NCBI RefSeq assembly: GCF_964340395.1
Contig: NC_135560.1
Span: 14,240,098 to 14,304,097 of the forward strand
Length of the DNA: 64,000 nucleotides
Direction: 5' to 3'
Source: Glandiceps talaboti
Taxonomy: Eukaryota; Hemichordata; Enteropneusta; Spengelidae
Made by a program: the position numbers and the translations under genes. This document shows positions 1 through 10,816 of this stretch, piece after piece. Under the pieces are notes generated by a model. The model saw only the letters and a list, made by a program, of their open reading frames with translations, ran no database searches and was not told the origin of the DNA. How positions within the stretch are numbered: position 1 is the stretch's first letter; each line of letters starts with the position of its first letter.

Positions 1-149
1 TTGCTAATTGATCACATTAGAAAGGCCACATGCTGAGCTTGTAAATAAACCAATTGAAACAGTACACTTGATATGAATGCTATAAACGAGTGTAGCACAT
101 ATAGAAAATGCTTTACTTCAGTGTTACTCGTTGTAATACTGTACCATAC

Positions 150-1434
150 CTGGTAGTACACTGATAATGCCATCCTTTGCTGCTACGATTTGAGGTAAAT
201 ATCTCAGAGTTCCCATCTTGCCTCTTACTTGATTAAATCTACATAGATTAGTAAATTGATTGAACTTCAGAATACGGAGTATTTCATATACTTGTGGTTC
301 AACCAAAGATATTTTGTCAGATTTGTTCATTTCGATGACTCTATATGGATTCATCCACTATACAGAAGAAAGAAAAAATAAAACTGTTATTGTTAATAAT
401 GAAAAAAATAACCAAAACAGAAACTTTGTTCAGTTGATTTGTGTATATCTTGGTGCCTGACTACCACTTTAATAGTGGGGATGTCAGGTCAGCTTTGATA
501 AAGATCTCCATACCCAGTTATTTCTAATTCTAATGATGTGTTATCTGTGATGAATATGTTGTCTGGCTCACAAAATCATATGTCCCCAGCAGAGTGTTCA
601 TAATGGATACGAGTATACTTGTCATACTATTGTGTTATTATTTTAAGCCCGTGTTTGTCTTATTTTAAGTGACGTCATAGCACTTTCCTACTATTTGGCA
701 ATGAATGAATATCATTTGTTGTACAACTTTATAATAATTACCTCCGATTTCACAATTTCTGTATTGTCTGGTGTCATCTCTGGTCCTGGTATCTGGTCCA
801 GACAACATAGATAGAAAGCTGTGTCGTACCTCTTACGTTCAACTACTGGAGTTAACCAATTGCTCCACTCAGACAAAGTCCAAACATTTGGAACACATTG
901 TAGCAGACGACACAAATTAATAAACTGAGATGCGTCGTCATGGACACGCTTTCTCCACTCTTCCAATTTAGTTCGACCAATCTGTTTAACACAGCGATTT
1001 ATTTATTTCCATTTCGCGACGTCTTCATTTGCAGTCGATTTAATTGGTTTGACGAGAGGAAGGCCAGCCTCTTCAAACGCCTCTCGTATTGCACAAATTC
1101 TGAAAGCGACCTCGTTTGGAACTCCACTGGATCTTTTGGTGGAAAATATCGGGGGTCGCTTACCACCGATGTCTTGGAGAATTGTCAGGACATCAAGTGA
1201 TCGAGCTTGTTCGAAAAGTTGCAACCATTCAGCGGAAAGGTCAGCATCGTCGAGGGCACCACCCGGAAATACGTACCTGTCTGGTAAGACCCTACTGTTA
1301 CCGTGTCTTTTCAACATCAGCATATTGTAATCTATCAACTTGGTGCGTCGCCGTAATTCCTGGTTTGAAGATCTCGCAGCTATAATTACAGTTGCAGCAT
1401 CTTTCCAGGGTTTTGAGCCAGGGGAGTTTGCCAT
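150..1434 (-). pseudogene. NUDT19: NUDT19 copy 1, broken and partial (last exon off the left edge)
   Basis: Third and most downstream member of a minus-strand NUDT19 array. Exon 1 is 742-1434 (donor GAG|GTAATT) and exon 2 is 150-357 (acceptor TATAG|TGG, donor CCAG|GTATGG). The final exon would lie left of base 1. The exon lengths (693 and 208 nt) equal those of copies 2 and 3 counted from the MAKAPG start, so there is no indel. The Nudix signature (FPGG, then REAFEEAG) is present. An in-frame TAA at 1003-1005 ends the protein after 143 residues, just past the Nudix box. The stop sits in a (AAAT)3 tract replacing 12 nt that encode SDIR in the other copies. The upstream leader (PYLQPG in the other copies) is also broken by small indels. 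I infer a young pseudogene. A sequencing error is unlikely because six bases differ together. Confidence 0.85.
358..741 (-). other. NUDT19 copy 1 intron 1
   Basis: A 384-bp intron between GAG|GTAATT and TATAG|TGG. It contains only a short imperfect hairpin near 455-485 (CTGACTACCACT against AGTGGGGATGTCAG). I see no other coding or RNA feature. Confidence 0.6.
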
Positions 1435-2164
1435 TGTGCTACGTGTAAAACTGTTTGGGCAAGTCGCATTATTTGGGTTCCGAATATGACTGCATGATAC
1501 AAGTATAGGCCCCTATATAGTTCAAAGTACAGACTTCAAAGTCCAAAAAGAACATTTTAATTTATATATACTAATGACTGAACGGTGACTTCTTTGTCGA
1601 CGAAACTTGAAATATTGGGTGACATTTATCAAGAAAGGGAATACCTATACAGTTATAAGGGGAACACCACTCTCGGAAATATACATTTTCATAAAATATG
1701 GCCATGGGTTCTGGAGAGTCATTTCGTGATTTTTACATAATTCACTACGTACAATTACTTGCGATTTCAGAGAAACATCATGTTGATATAGTGCCTTTAT
1801 AGGGTATCTTTGCTTTGGGCCATTGCCTCATTGGAGTGACTCAGCAAAAATAATTATTAATAGTTAAAAACTGAATATTTATGACTCCTATGTGCTTATT
1901 CCCTTCAGTGTAAACCGTCTCTCATGAATATTCATTGTGCAACCATGAATACATTTTGTATATTATTTCTATTGACTCATAAAGCAATAGCGCTCAGCAA
2001 AGATACCCAATAAAAATACCGCCAATGGCGTTGTAGCACAACTGTAAAGTTTTTTAAAACGTTTATCCATATGCTAGTCCATGCTAACAATAGGTGTTCA
2101 TTTGCTGAATAACTATCCAGTTGCCTATCCAACCATGTTGCTATCTTTACGATAAATGCTATCA
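1435..2164. other. Spacer upstream of NUDT19 copy 1
   Basis: It holds the decayed leader of copy 1 (1435-1510) and the HNF4-like motif near 1533-1545. Bases 1803-1905 are a dispersed repeat whose second copy is at 9783-9870: both read TTTGCTTTGGGCCA followed by a degenerate AT-rich body. No gene is recognised. Confidence 0.55.
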
Positions 2165-2800
2165 TTTGGCTGTTGCTATGGGCGTGGTCATGTTGTTAGA
2201 TATATTTGCATACATTTATTATGTTTTTGTTCACTTGTGTATGAATTCCTGATATTGTCTTTGCAATACACGTGATCATGTGGCTGTTGCTATGGGCGTG
2301 GACTTGTTGCTTGGCAAATTTACATACATTTTTTGAATGTTTATTCAATTGTCTATTAAACCCCATTGTTATCTTTGTGAAATACACCACCGTTTGGCTG
2401 TTGCTATGGGCATGGTCATGGTTACTAGGGTATTTGCATACATTTTTTGAATGTTTATTCATTTGTCTTTCTATTCCTGTTGTTATCTTTGCAATATACG
2501 TGATTATTTGGCTGTTGCCATGGGCGTGGTCTTGTTGCTATGCAAATTTACATACAATTTTTGAATGTTTATTCAATTGTCTATTAAACCCTGTTGCTAT
2601 CTTTGTGAAATATACCACCGGTTGGCTGTTGCTATGGGGGTGGTCATGGTTGCTAGGGTATTTGCATACATTTTTTGAATGTTTACTCACTTGCCTACCA
2701 GATGATGTTGTTATTTGACCAAAATACACTGCCATTTGGTTGTTGCTAAAGGGCGTGGTCATGGTCGCTAGGGCCAATTTTGTCAAAATATTTTGAAGAA
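2165..2800 (+). repeat. ~114-bp tandem repeat, about 5.5 units
   Basis: Units start near 2165, 2279, 2394, 2508, 2623 and 2736 (period 113-115). Each opens with a form of TTGGCTGTTGCTATGGGCG and runs through an ATTTTTTGAATGTTTATTC block. Units alternate between two types. In one the GGGCGTGG is followed by TTGTTGC and the unit ends in GAAATACACCACC. In the other it is followed by TCATGGTTRCTAGGG. The true higher-order period is therefore about 228 bp. A 148-codon open frame runs through it only because unit lengths are near multiples of three, so it is not called a gene. Confidence 0.85.
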
Positions 2801-3344
2801 AATTTGCAGAATAACAGTTTCAGAAACATCTCGCCAAGTTTCAGACTCATTGACCAAGTACTTTTTTGAGATATAAGTTTTTGACCAAAAATGAACATTC
2901 TTACACCTAATTTGCATATCACTCATGGAATCATTGTATGCTTAATATATCTTCGTCCATACATCCCTAGATGCATCCTCATTAAATTTCAGCCCAATCT
3001 GCTCAATAGTTTTGGAATTATAGATTTTCAACCAAAAAGACACATTTTTAGCCCTAATTTGCATATCACTGACGGAATCATCATGTCATGAACAAATCTT
3101 ACTTTACACCCCCTTAAGAATGTTCCCACCAAATTTCGCACCAATCTGCCCAGTAGTTTCTGAGTTTAAGTTTTTTGATCAAAAATCACATTTTTTGACC
3201 CAAATCACACACCTGTGATGCGATCATTTTGATTTGAACAATTTCCCAACTAGACACCCAAGGTAATGGACCCATCAAATATCATGGCAATTGGTTCAGC
3301 GGTTTTTGACTTTAAGTTGTTTACACACACACACACACACATAT

Positions 3345-3383
<39 letters not shown>

Positions 3384-3440
3384 GACAGACAGACGCCGGG
3401 CGATCCCTATAGCACTACTGAACAAGTTCAGTTGTGCTAA
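2801..3440. repeat. Degenerate interspersed repeat with AC/AGAC tail
   Basis: Several diverged units of roughly 140-150 bp share the phrases CCAAATTTCGCACCAATCTG, TTTTTGACCAAAAA and CTAATTTGCATATCACT. The block ends in (AC)n at 3321-3380 and (AGAC)n to about 3392, followed by GCCGGGCGATCCC. A related piece lies at 5122-5170. This looks like an old interspersed element with a simple-repeat tail. Confidence 0.6.
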
Positions 3441-3588
3441 AAAGTAGAAGATCAATTTGATGCTTCTCTGAAATCGCAAGTAATTGTAAGTGATGTTAAA
3501 TCATGAAATGACTAGAAACCAGAGTTATGAAAATGCCTTTATTTCCTGAATTGGCGTTCCTCTTTCAAGATCTGTGTATAAACACTGG

Positions 3589-3589
<1 letters not shown>

Positions 3590-3661
<72 letters not shown>

Positions 3662-3682
3662 TACGTGCGTGCGTGTGTGCGC

Positions 3683-3713
<31 letters not shown>

Positions 3714-3722
3714 TGTGTGTTT
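3590..3722 (+). repeat. (GT)n microsatellite with GC core
   Basis: About 130 bp of GT repeats, interrupted by ACGTACGTGCGTGCG and a (GC)n run near 3680-3697. Long open frames on both strands here are repeat artefacts. Confidence 0.95.
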
Positions 3723-4460
3723 AATAATTAAATGACTCTCCAGCACCAAAAAAATTAATTAAAATGTCTATATCCTGGAGTGGCGTTCCCCTTCAATTAA
3801 CAACATGGAATTCAATATCTGTTCGGTATGTGAATAAATTTGTCAAGTGTAGTTGCCACTGGTGCTTGTAAGTGATTGGTCAATGTATGCTAAGAGTTGT
3901 AACAGGTGTTACAGGTACAGAGGTGTTGAGAGGCCGGTGTGTTCAATCTCGGTTGCTAACACCCACGGCCAGACATGGAAAAAAATAGTTATGGTTATGA
4001 TGATAGTAGTTGTCTTCCAGGATTACTTTTAACGTCGGTACCGTTTACTGTTAGTAATAACTTCATCAAGAAGATTGTAGTACATCCATAAACCAAAACA
4101 ACTCTGAATTGCACTATTTATGAAATATAAGGGGGGGGGGAGCTGAATAAATGCGTATGGTACGTGGGGACAGCAACCAACCCAAACGCAAGTCGCTCGT
4201 TCTTGTTTTCATTGTATGTTTGAATTCGAGGAATTTAGAATAGCTACAAACAGATACAATATAACATACTTTATTGCTATTTGGATAATTTGCATAAAAA
4301 TGCATTGGAAATTGACTTTCCACGTGCACTCATGAAACGAGGTGAATAAACATGAAATGCTCTTGATGGTCTGATTTGTAACAGCAGAATATAGGAGTTC
4401 ACACAGGATGTAGAAAGGAAACATACAAAGAACATGTACACCATCAGGTATGTTACATTT
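3723..4460. other. Spacer downstream of NUDT19 copy 2
   Basis: Mostly unique AT-rich DNA with a poly(G) run near 4131-4140. A TTTATT near 4269 on the plus strand gives AATAAA on the minus strand, about 190 nt past the copy 2 stop. No other feature is seen. Confidence 0.45.
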
Positions 4461-5948
4461 TTACATTCCGCATTTTGGCATAGACAATACATTCCAATTC
4501 ACTGGTGATACATGGCCGTATGGTTGTTGGATATTACATACTACATCTACTACTTTGCCATAAGCTTCAGGATGTAATATATTACGATGAAAGTGCTGAC
4601 CCTTTCGGCAACTCTCTTCGATTGTGTCCTCTATATGTGGCATGCCACCGTCAACCTGACACGGATCACGGTCTTCATCATATAAGTTATCACCTAATAA
4701 ATGACAAGTTCTGTATTAAGGATGAATAGAGAAAAGAGCACCAATGGCGTTGTAGCATAACTAGAGTTTGGGCCAATGATTGTTGATATAATATTCTTCA
4801 GAGGGTTTGGTTGATAGGGCATTTATCTGTCTTGCCAAATCGATTCATACCCATCATTGCTGTTATCTTTGCAGAACATACTCTTGGTTGTTGCTAAGGG
4901 TGTCTCCATGGCTACTATGCGCATGTGTACTTATACATCGCTCTATTGTTTTTACTTAGGGACCGGTCAGTTTCTCTAGCCTGGGGGGGGGGGGTGAATT
5001 CTTAAATTGGGCCGCCAAAAAGTCACTGAACTCCCCCCCCCATCTATAAAACCAAAAACACACTGACCCCCCTATCACTTATATTCTAAAACATGATGCC
5101 CCCCCCCCCATATACCTCATTTTATGACCCAAATCACAAACCGGTGGTAAGATCATTTTGAATATAAAATAATGGAATGTAATACAAGTCTCTGTGCTTC
5201 CAACATCCTGGGCAATGTGTTAGTAATCCAATTCATTTGTTTACTTTCACTGTTTGTAAAAGGTTTCGTTCGTCCACAGTCTGATGTCGGCAGTTGTAAT
5301 ACTGTACCATACCTGGTAGTATGCTGATGATGCCATCCTTTGCTGCTACGATTTGAGTGAAATATCTCAGCATACCCATCTTGCTTCTTTCTTGATTAAA
5401 TCGATATAGTTTGGTAAATTGATTGAAGTTCAGAATGCGGAGTATTTCATATGTTTGGGGTTCAACCAACGATATTTTGTGAGCCCTATCCATTTCGATG
5501 GCTCGGTATGGATTCATCCACTGTGTACAAAAAAACCATCTTATATTATGCTATGATTATTAAAAAGTGGAATAACAGCCCCCCCCCCCCATTCCATAAT
5601 AAAAGCGGAATGACAGCCATTGCAATGCTTTGAAAAATGAATGACAACATTTAGTGTATTGAAACATAGAATTGAGTATGTTGAATGACACCCTCTATAC
5701 TATTTGTGTCAAAAATAAGTTTTCATTTCCTCGCTTTACCTATGACATGCAATATTCTAAATCTGTCTTAAGAAATATGAAAACATCTCGTATCATGTCA
5801 GATGGGTTGACAGACAGTGTCCGTCAGCTTTTATATTCGAAGGATCCACAGAGTTGTCAAATTCTTAGCATGTTGTTGATGCCATTTTATATTGTACGAT
5901 TGTCATGAATTGTTGTGTTTTTTTGTTTTTCTTCTTGTGAAGGCTTAA

Positions 5949-5980
<32 letters not shown>

Positions 5981-7681
5981 ACATACGATATGCTATAGTA
6001 CAAGAAGAAAATGACTGCAAATCTAATGAGAAAATGGAAAAGACCAGGTTTTATATAACAGGTTGTTGCTGTAATTTAGTTATGTACATATTTTCATGAA
6101 CTTTACTAATGTATGGTAGATCAGAATTCTTTATCTGATAATGCGTGTAGATGTAACTGTTCGAAAGGCTTGCATTTAGTTGTCCCATTCTCGCAAACCA
6201 GCTGCAGAGCAGTTATTTTTTCCGCGACACTACGAAGAACCTCTTGGTGGTGCGTCTTGGACAGTGCCGTGTAGGCTGTGGTTTACGACGACGACTTGTC
6301 CTTACGGAAGGCATTCGGTTTAAGTCTGGTCAGGGGTTTAACTAACTGGCCAATTTCGTTCTGGACATTAGCAACCATGATAGCTGATTTACAAATGTAC
6401 TAAAACGTTGTTTTGTGACCCCCGTCTTTTATTTCGATATTGAAACTTTCGAAGACATTTCATTAACAGTGCAAGGGGTGTAATTCAACTAACTGAATGT
6501 AGGAAAGGGTGTCATTCTACCGTTTCAATACAGTAAATGTTGTCATTCATTTTTCAAAGCATTGCAGTGATGACTGTCAGTCCGCTTTTATTATGGAGTG
6601 TAGGCTGTTATTCCACTTTTTAAAATAGTGTAGCGGGTGTCATAAACTTACTAAATATTATAGTAGAGGGCGTCATTCCATCGATTTCATAGAGTAAATG
6701 CTGTCATTCGTTTTCTGTAGTTCTAGTTGTCACCCTTCGAAAGTCATCATTAACAGCAGTGAATAATTGCACAAATGTTATACTGGTTTAACTCTCCTGT
6801 TTGTCTTATGCAATGGAAATTGTTTTTAAAATACATCATGGCACTTTCCCAACGTATTTTGGGAATAAATGAGTATCATTATTGTTATTATTATTATTAT
6901 TATTATAGGACGACGTGATAATACATGTAATTACCTTCGATTTGACCATTTCTGTATTGTCTGGTGTCATCTCTGGTCCTGGTATCTGGTCCAGACAACA
7001 TAGATAGAAAGCTGTGTCGTACCTCTTACGTTCACGTACTGGAGTTAACCAATTGCTCCATTCAGACAAAGCCCAAACATTTGGAACACACTGTAGCAGA
7101 CGACACAAATTAATAAACTGAGATGCGTCGTCATGGACACGCTTTCTCCACTCTCTCAATTTATCTCGACCAATCAGTTTAACGCAGCGTCTTATGTCAC
7201 TCCACTTTGCGACGTCTTCATACACGGTTGATTTATTTGGTTTGACTAGAAGTAGGCCAGCCTCTTCAAACGCCTCTCGTATTGCACAAATTCTGAAAGC
7301 CACCTCGTTTGGAGTCCCAGTGGCTCTTTCGGTGGTAAATACCGGTGGTCGTTTACCACCGATGTCTTGAAGGGCTTTCAGGGCATCAAGGGCTCCGGCT
7401 TGTTTGAAAAGCTGTAACCATTCCGCAGAAAGGTCGGCACTGTCGAGGACACCACCCGGATAAACGTACCTGTCTGGCAAGAAACTGCTTTTTCTATGTC
7501 TTTGCAACATAAGTAAGTTGTAGTCTACCTCCTTGGCACGTCCGTGTAAATGCTGGTTTGGAGACCTCGCAGCTATAATTACCGTTGCAGCATCTTTCCA
7601 GGGTTTAGATCCAGGAGCCTTTGCCATTGTGGTGACTGTTCGGACAAGTCGCAGGATCCCGGGTTGCAAATATGGCGACAT
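4461..7681 (-). CDS. NUDT19: NUDT19 copy 2, Nudix hydrolase (CoA diphosphatase type)
   Basis: Three exons: 6935-7681, 5313-5520 and 4461-4693. Junctions are AAG|GTAATT to CACAG|TGG and CCAG|GTATGG to TTAG|GTGATA, with phases that join cleanly to 395 residues. The inner start MAKAPG at 7627 gives 377, close to the 375 of human NUDT19. Family members cleave CoA and its esters, mainly in peroxisomes. Visible motifs are YPGG at residues 74-77 and REAFEEAG at 135-142, with the long spacer inside the Nudix box typical of NUDT19. Further on, the WSNWLTP and RYDTAFYLCCL blocks match the family. The C-terminus reads PKCGM, which is not a standard peroxisomal PTS1, unlike copy 3. Intron 1 holds a large inverted-repeat element and a (AAAT)n tail. 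A TTTATT on the plus strand near 4269 could give the poly(A) signal. Confidence 0.9.
4694..5312 (-). other. NUDT19 copy 2 intron 2
   Basis: A 619-bp intron. It contains a fragment of the 114-bp repeat family (GTTGCTAAGGGTGTCTCCATGG near 4889), two poly-C/poly-G tracts (4984-4994 and 5031-5110), and a piece of the 2.8-3.4 kb interspersed repeat at 5122-5170. Copies 1 and 3 have a 65-bp unit at the 5' end of the matching intron, which is absent here. Confidence 0.6.
5559..6625. mobile_element. Inverted-repeat element in NUDT19 copy 2 intron 1
   Basis: Bases 5559-5695 (TTAAAAAGTGGAATAACAGC onward, through TGAATGACACCC) match the reverse complement of about 6489-6625, with roughly 85 percent identity by eye. 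Between the arms lies a short open frame (5672-5908) and then an AATAAATAAATAAAT tail at 5947-5990 that looks like a LINE or SINE 3' end. I infer a fold-back element either carrying or interrupted by a retroposon end. No transposase is visible. Confidence 0.65.
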
Positions 7682-8110
7682 GAGTTCAGTATCATATAGA
7701 TTAAAGTGCAGAGTTCAAAGTGCAAAACACAAATTGACGTATGAGTGAATATACTAGTATTAAGGCCAGCGTGCGAAATTAACACCGGTCCTTCGGCCGG
7801 AGACCAACAGATTTCCGTTCGGACCGACAGTTTTTTCAGAATTACAACAACGTATCGGTCCTTATATGACAAATTGAAATTTGGAGTAAATAATAACATT
7901 TATTCAAAGATAAATCCAATTTCACCTACATGAATCTGATCTTGTGTTACCTATTTTACTCTCGACATCTCGTTCAAGTCAAGCGACACAGAGCTAGCTC
8001 GCTACGTGTTGTTGTCAATGTTGAAAGCATTTACTTTATGAAATTATGTTAGCAAACACATGATTGGGTGAATTTCTCTAATTATTTTTGTCTTGTCTAA
8101 TCAGAACGTC
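7682..8110. other. 5' flank of NUDT19 copy 2
   Basis: Homology with the 5' flank of copy 3 extends about 60 bp beyond the start and includes the motif AGTTCAAAGTGCA at 7712-7724. The rest shows nothing recognisable apart from a small GC-rich hairpin (CACCGGTCC...GGCCGGAG) near 7781-7802. Confidence 0.5.
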
Positions 8111-8563
8111 CAATAATTGTAGCGTTTGATGTGATTTTGAGGTTTTTTTCGTTCCGAAGTTTAACCCGAATCAAACGCTACAATTCCTCTAACGCAAACG
8201 CAAATAGACGAGACCTCATTGAAAACGTGAGCGAGGTGTCAGTGTATCGCCCGTTTCAAAATGCTGCATGCCTTGCTATATTTGCCGATTTTGACGGAAT
8301 TGGGGTACCTCTGAACACTACTTGTGTCTTCAAGGCTCCGTAATTAATGTTGGCGTTAGGAAATGACCGATATTTTGCCAGGTAAGGCGTAATTTAGCAG
8401 AAAAGTCCGCCCAACTTTGCGATTCAGATCTGAATCGGTTCCGTCTATTTGCGTTTGCATTAGAGGATTTGTAGCGTTTGATTCGGGCTAAACTTCGGAA
8501 CGAAAAAAGGCACAAAAACAGACGAAAAAACTCACAAAATCACATCAAACGCTACAATTATTG
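8111..8563. mobile_element. Fold-back MITE with ~100-bp terminal inverted repeats
   Basis: Both ends start CAATAATTGTAGCG on opposite strands. The arms remain matched inward through GATGTGATTTTG, TTCGTTCCGAAGTTTA, CGAATCAAACGCTACAA and CGCAAACGCAAATAGACG. The right arm carries a small insertion. Each arm also contains its own smaller inverted pair (GTAGCGTTTGAT against ATCAAACGCTAC). No coding capacity is present. Length and structure fit a nonautonomous DNA transposon; the superfamily is not identified. Confidence 0.85.
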
Positions 8564-8600
8564 CAGCTAACATTGACTCATTTTACGCATTCAGCGCATG

Positions 8601-8680
8601 CGTCTTTTTCCGCCATGATATCGTAATAATTTAATGTTCGCGTCTTTTTCCGCCATGATATCGTAATAATTTAATGTTCG
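8601..8680 (+). repeat. Exact 40-bp tandem duplication
   Basis: The 40-bp unit beginning CGTCTTTTTCCGCCATGATA occurs twice back to back with no mismatch (8601-8640 and 8641-8680). This is a recent duplication or possibly an assembly artefact. Confidence 0.95.
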
Positions 8681-10680
8681 AAGAGTATGAAACTTTTAAC
8701 GTGTTTGAGACAGTTCCACGTTGTATTTATAAAGTATGTGGCGATATTTAGAAGGCGGCAATGAGCTTCCGAAGAAGAAGAAGACGAAACAGACACTGTT
8801 TTTAAGGGCTGGTATTAAAGTCGGTAAATGTTTAGCGGGTTTCCCGATCAATTTACCGGAGTTCCCCATGTGTGTGGCCATGATCAAAACAAACTGACGG
8901 AAAACATATAAACTACTCTGAAAATGGCATTTTAACTAATAAAGAAGGCAGGTACACTTCGTAAAATATCTTCAGTACGATAGGTTTTTTTTGTAAAAAC
9001 AGTTTTAAAAAAATGCGTAGTCTGATTTGATGCATATGATAATGTACAGTTACCATATCACGTTCCCACGTCAAAAAAAAAAACTAGCACTGTAAGATAC
9101 ATGTATGTTTAGCCATAGTTCTCTTCATCATGGTCAAATTTCTTACACAAACAGTCAGACGATACTCAATACACTACGGTAGGGTATACGGGTAGGGCTT
9201 TATGGGGGGGGGGGGGGCTCCAGTACATATTTGTAAAGACTGAAGGAAGACGAAACCGCCCCGTGTCACTGTGTGAATGGAAATTGAAATAAAGCAAATA
9301 CACAGTTTTCAAGAGGGATAGTTATGCGACAAGACCTTCTGCTATGATGAATTTTGTGGGTCCACGTTCGCTAAGAGTTGGATCATGGAAAGCTACATCA
9401 GCTGTTGCCGCATGCCACATACGATGAATCTGACTTTGGATTATGTGATTCAGAATTTAGTGAATCGTACAGAGAGGAAGGAGAGGACTGTGATCTCTTA
9501 GAGATTGCAGATAATGTAGATTTATTGATTCATTCACCCATATTATCTACAATCTATGGATATGTATTTCTATGGTGGAATGAATACATTCAGTCTCAGA
9601 CCACTATAGTCTATAGGAACAGATTATTCGAGAATCAATATTGATAGTCTCTGGGTTCATAGTTACAAATGAAAACCTCTACTCACATAGTCAGAAAGTA
9701 CTTGGACCAGGACCAGCAGCATTTGCTACAGGTCGGTCCTTATGACCATTGACCAGTAGTCATTTTCCCTTAATCACACACTGGTACCTTTGCTTTGGGC
9801 CACTACCTCATGGTAGTGAGCAGAAGTAATTATTCATGGTTGAAAAATTAATATTCATGACTCGTGTGCTTTAGAGATGGTTTACAGATTATTTACTAGT
9901 ATTTGCATTTGGATAGACACATTTCAATTCCAATCTAATGATAATAACATAGGCACAACACATACAGCTAAAAGAACACACACGTGGACTTGATGATTTT
10001 AATGGCTTTAATATTATTTACTTTCCAATTGATAACCAACTTGTCTACTTCTATACCTCCTCTGTTTGCGGCACCTCTATAATTGTTTATTTTGTAGTTT
10101 AAGTTGCCTGAGACACGGTGCCTAAAAATGTTGTGTCACAAGAGTGACAGACCAAGGCAACACCATTTATACGGTAATACAGCCTCATCTTACTAAAAGG
10201 GCGGCTTTGACCATTCAATTTATATGTTTGGACGCAAGAAAATCTAACAGAAATTTTTGATCGATTTTCGTAGACAGCAAACATAGTTGGGGTACACAGT
10301 GTCGCTCTGCCCTCAATGGTATTGATACTACAAAGCACTGTGATGGCGTACCTTGCTGACTAGAAGTTTGTGGACCCATATACAATGGAGGGAAAGATAT
10401 ATATGGTGGAATTGTAATGGCCATGTGAGAAAGTTTGTAACTTTTAAAGCAAGTGAAACGATAAGTGGGGATGTTTTAAAAAGTTCTAAGTTCATAACAA
10501 CAGACACATTGATTTATTATTGTCTTTTACTCATTTTCCAATAAGTTCAGATTTTAAAAGTGACTAAAAAATTGTAGGACAAGTTTTGGCCCCTGCTATA
10601 ACATTAACGTTTTATTCTGTAACTCCTATTAAATCAGAGTCACTGAGAGCTGCTTATTTTAAGGCGAACTTTCAAATGCT
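8681..10680. other. Spacer between NUDT19 copies 2 and 3
   Basis: No supported gene. It has a poly(G) run at 9205-9219 and an 88-codon acidic open frame at 9378-9644 without splice or family support. A second copy of the TTTGCTTTGGGCCA repeat lies at 9783-9870. TTTATT-type signals near 10607 could serve copy 3 on the minus strand. Confidence 0.45.
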
Positions 10681-10800
10681 ATTGATATGTTTGCCCTTGT
10701 TGTTGTGTTCAAGAAAAAGCCATCACATGACTGAAGAAGGCTGGGTGATATAGCCGAAATATATTTACCAGGTAAATTATTTACACTCTGATTTTGAAAC
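10681..10800 (+). repeat. Penelope-type 3' end remnant with hammerhead-like core
   Basis: The order CTGAAGA (10731-10737), GGCT (10739-10742), loop, AGCC (10752-10755), GAAA (10756-10759) and then an inverted ATTTACC/GGTAAAT matches the core layout of the hammerhead motifs known from the ends of Penelope-like elements. Stem I cannot be formed convincingly, so it is probably a decayed copy. It sits just beyond the stop of NUDT19 copy 3. Confidence 0.4.
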
Positions 10801-10816
10801 TAACACAAGAAATTTG

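Noticed and set aside
124-149. NUDT19 exon 2 ending in MVQYYNE and stop (and similar YYN ends in copies 2 and 3)
   Set aside because: This is intron read-through past CCAG|GTATGG. Splicing there joins in phase to the conserved GD-x-L exon with the true C-terminus.
2272-2718. 148-codon plus-strand frame with repeated WLLLWAWS text
   Set aside because: It is the translation of the 114-bp tandem repeat, where a unit length near a multiple of three keeps the frame open.
9378-9644. Acidic 88-codon open frame
   Set aside because: No splice context, no family resemblance, and a competing frame overlaps it.
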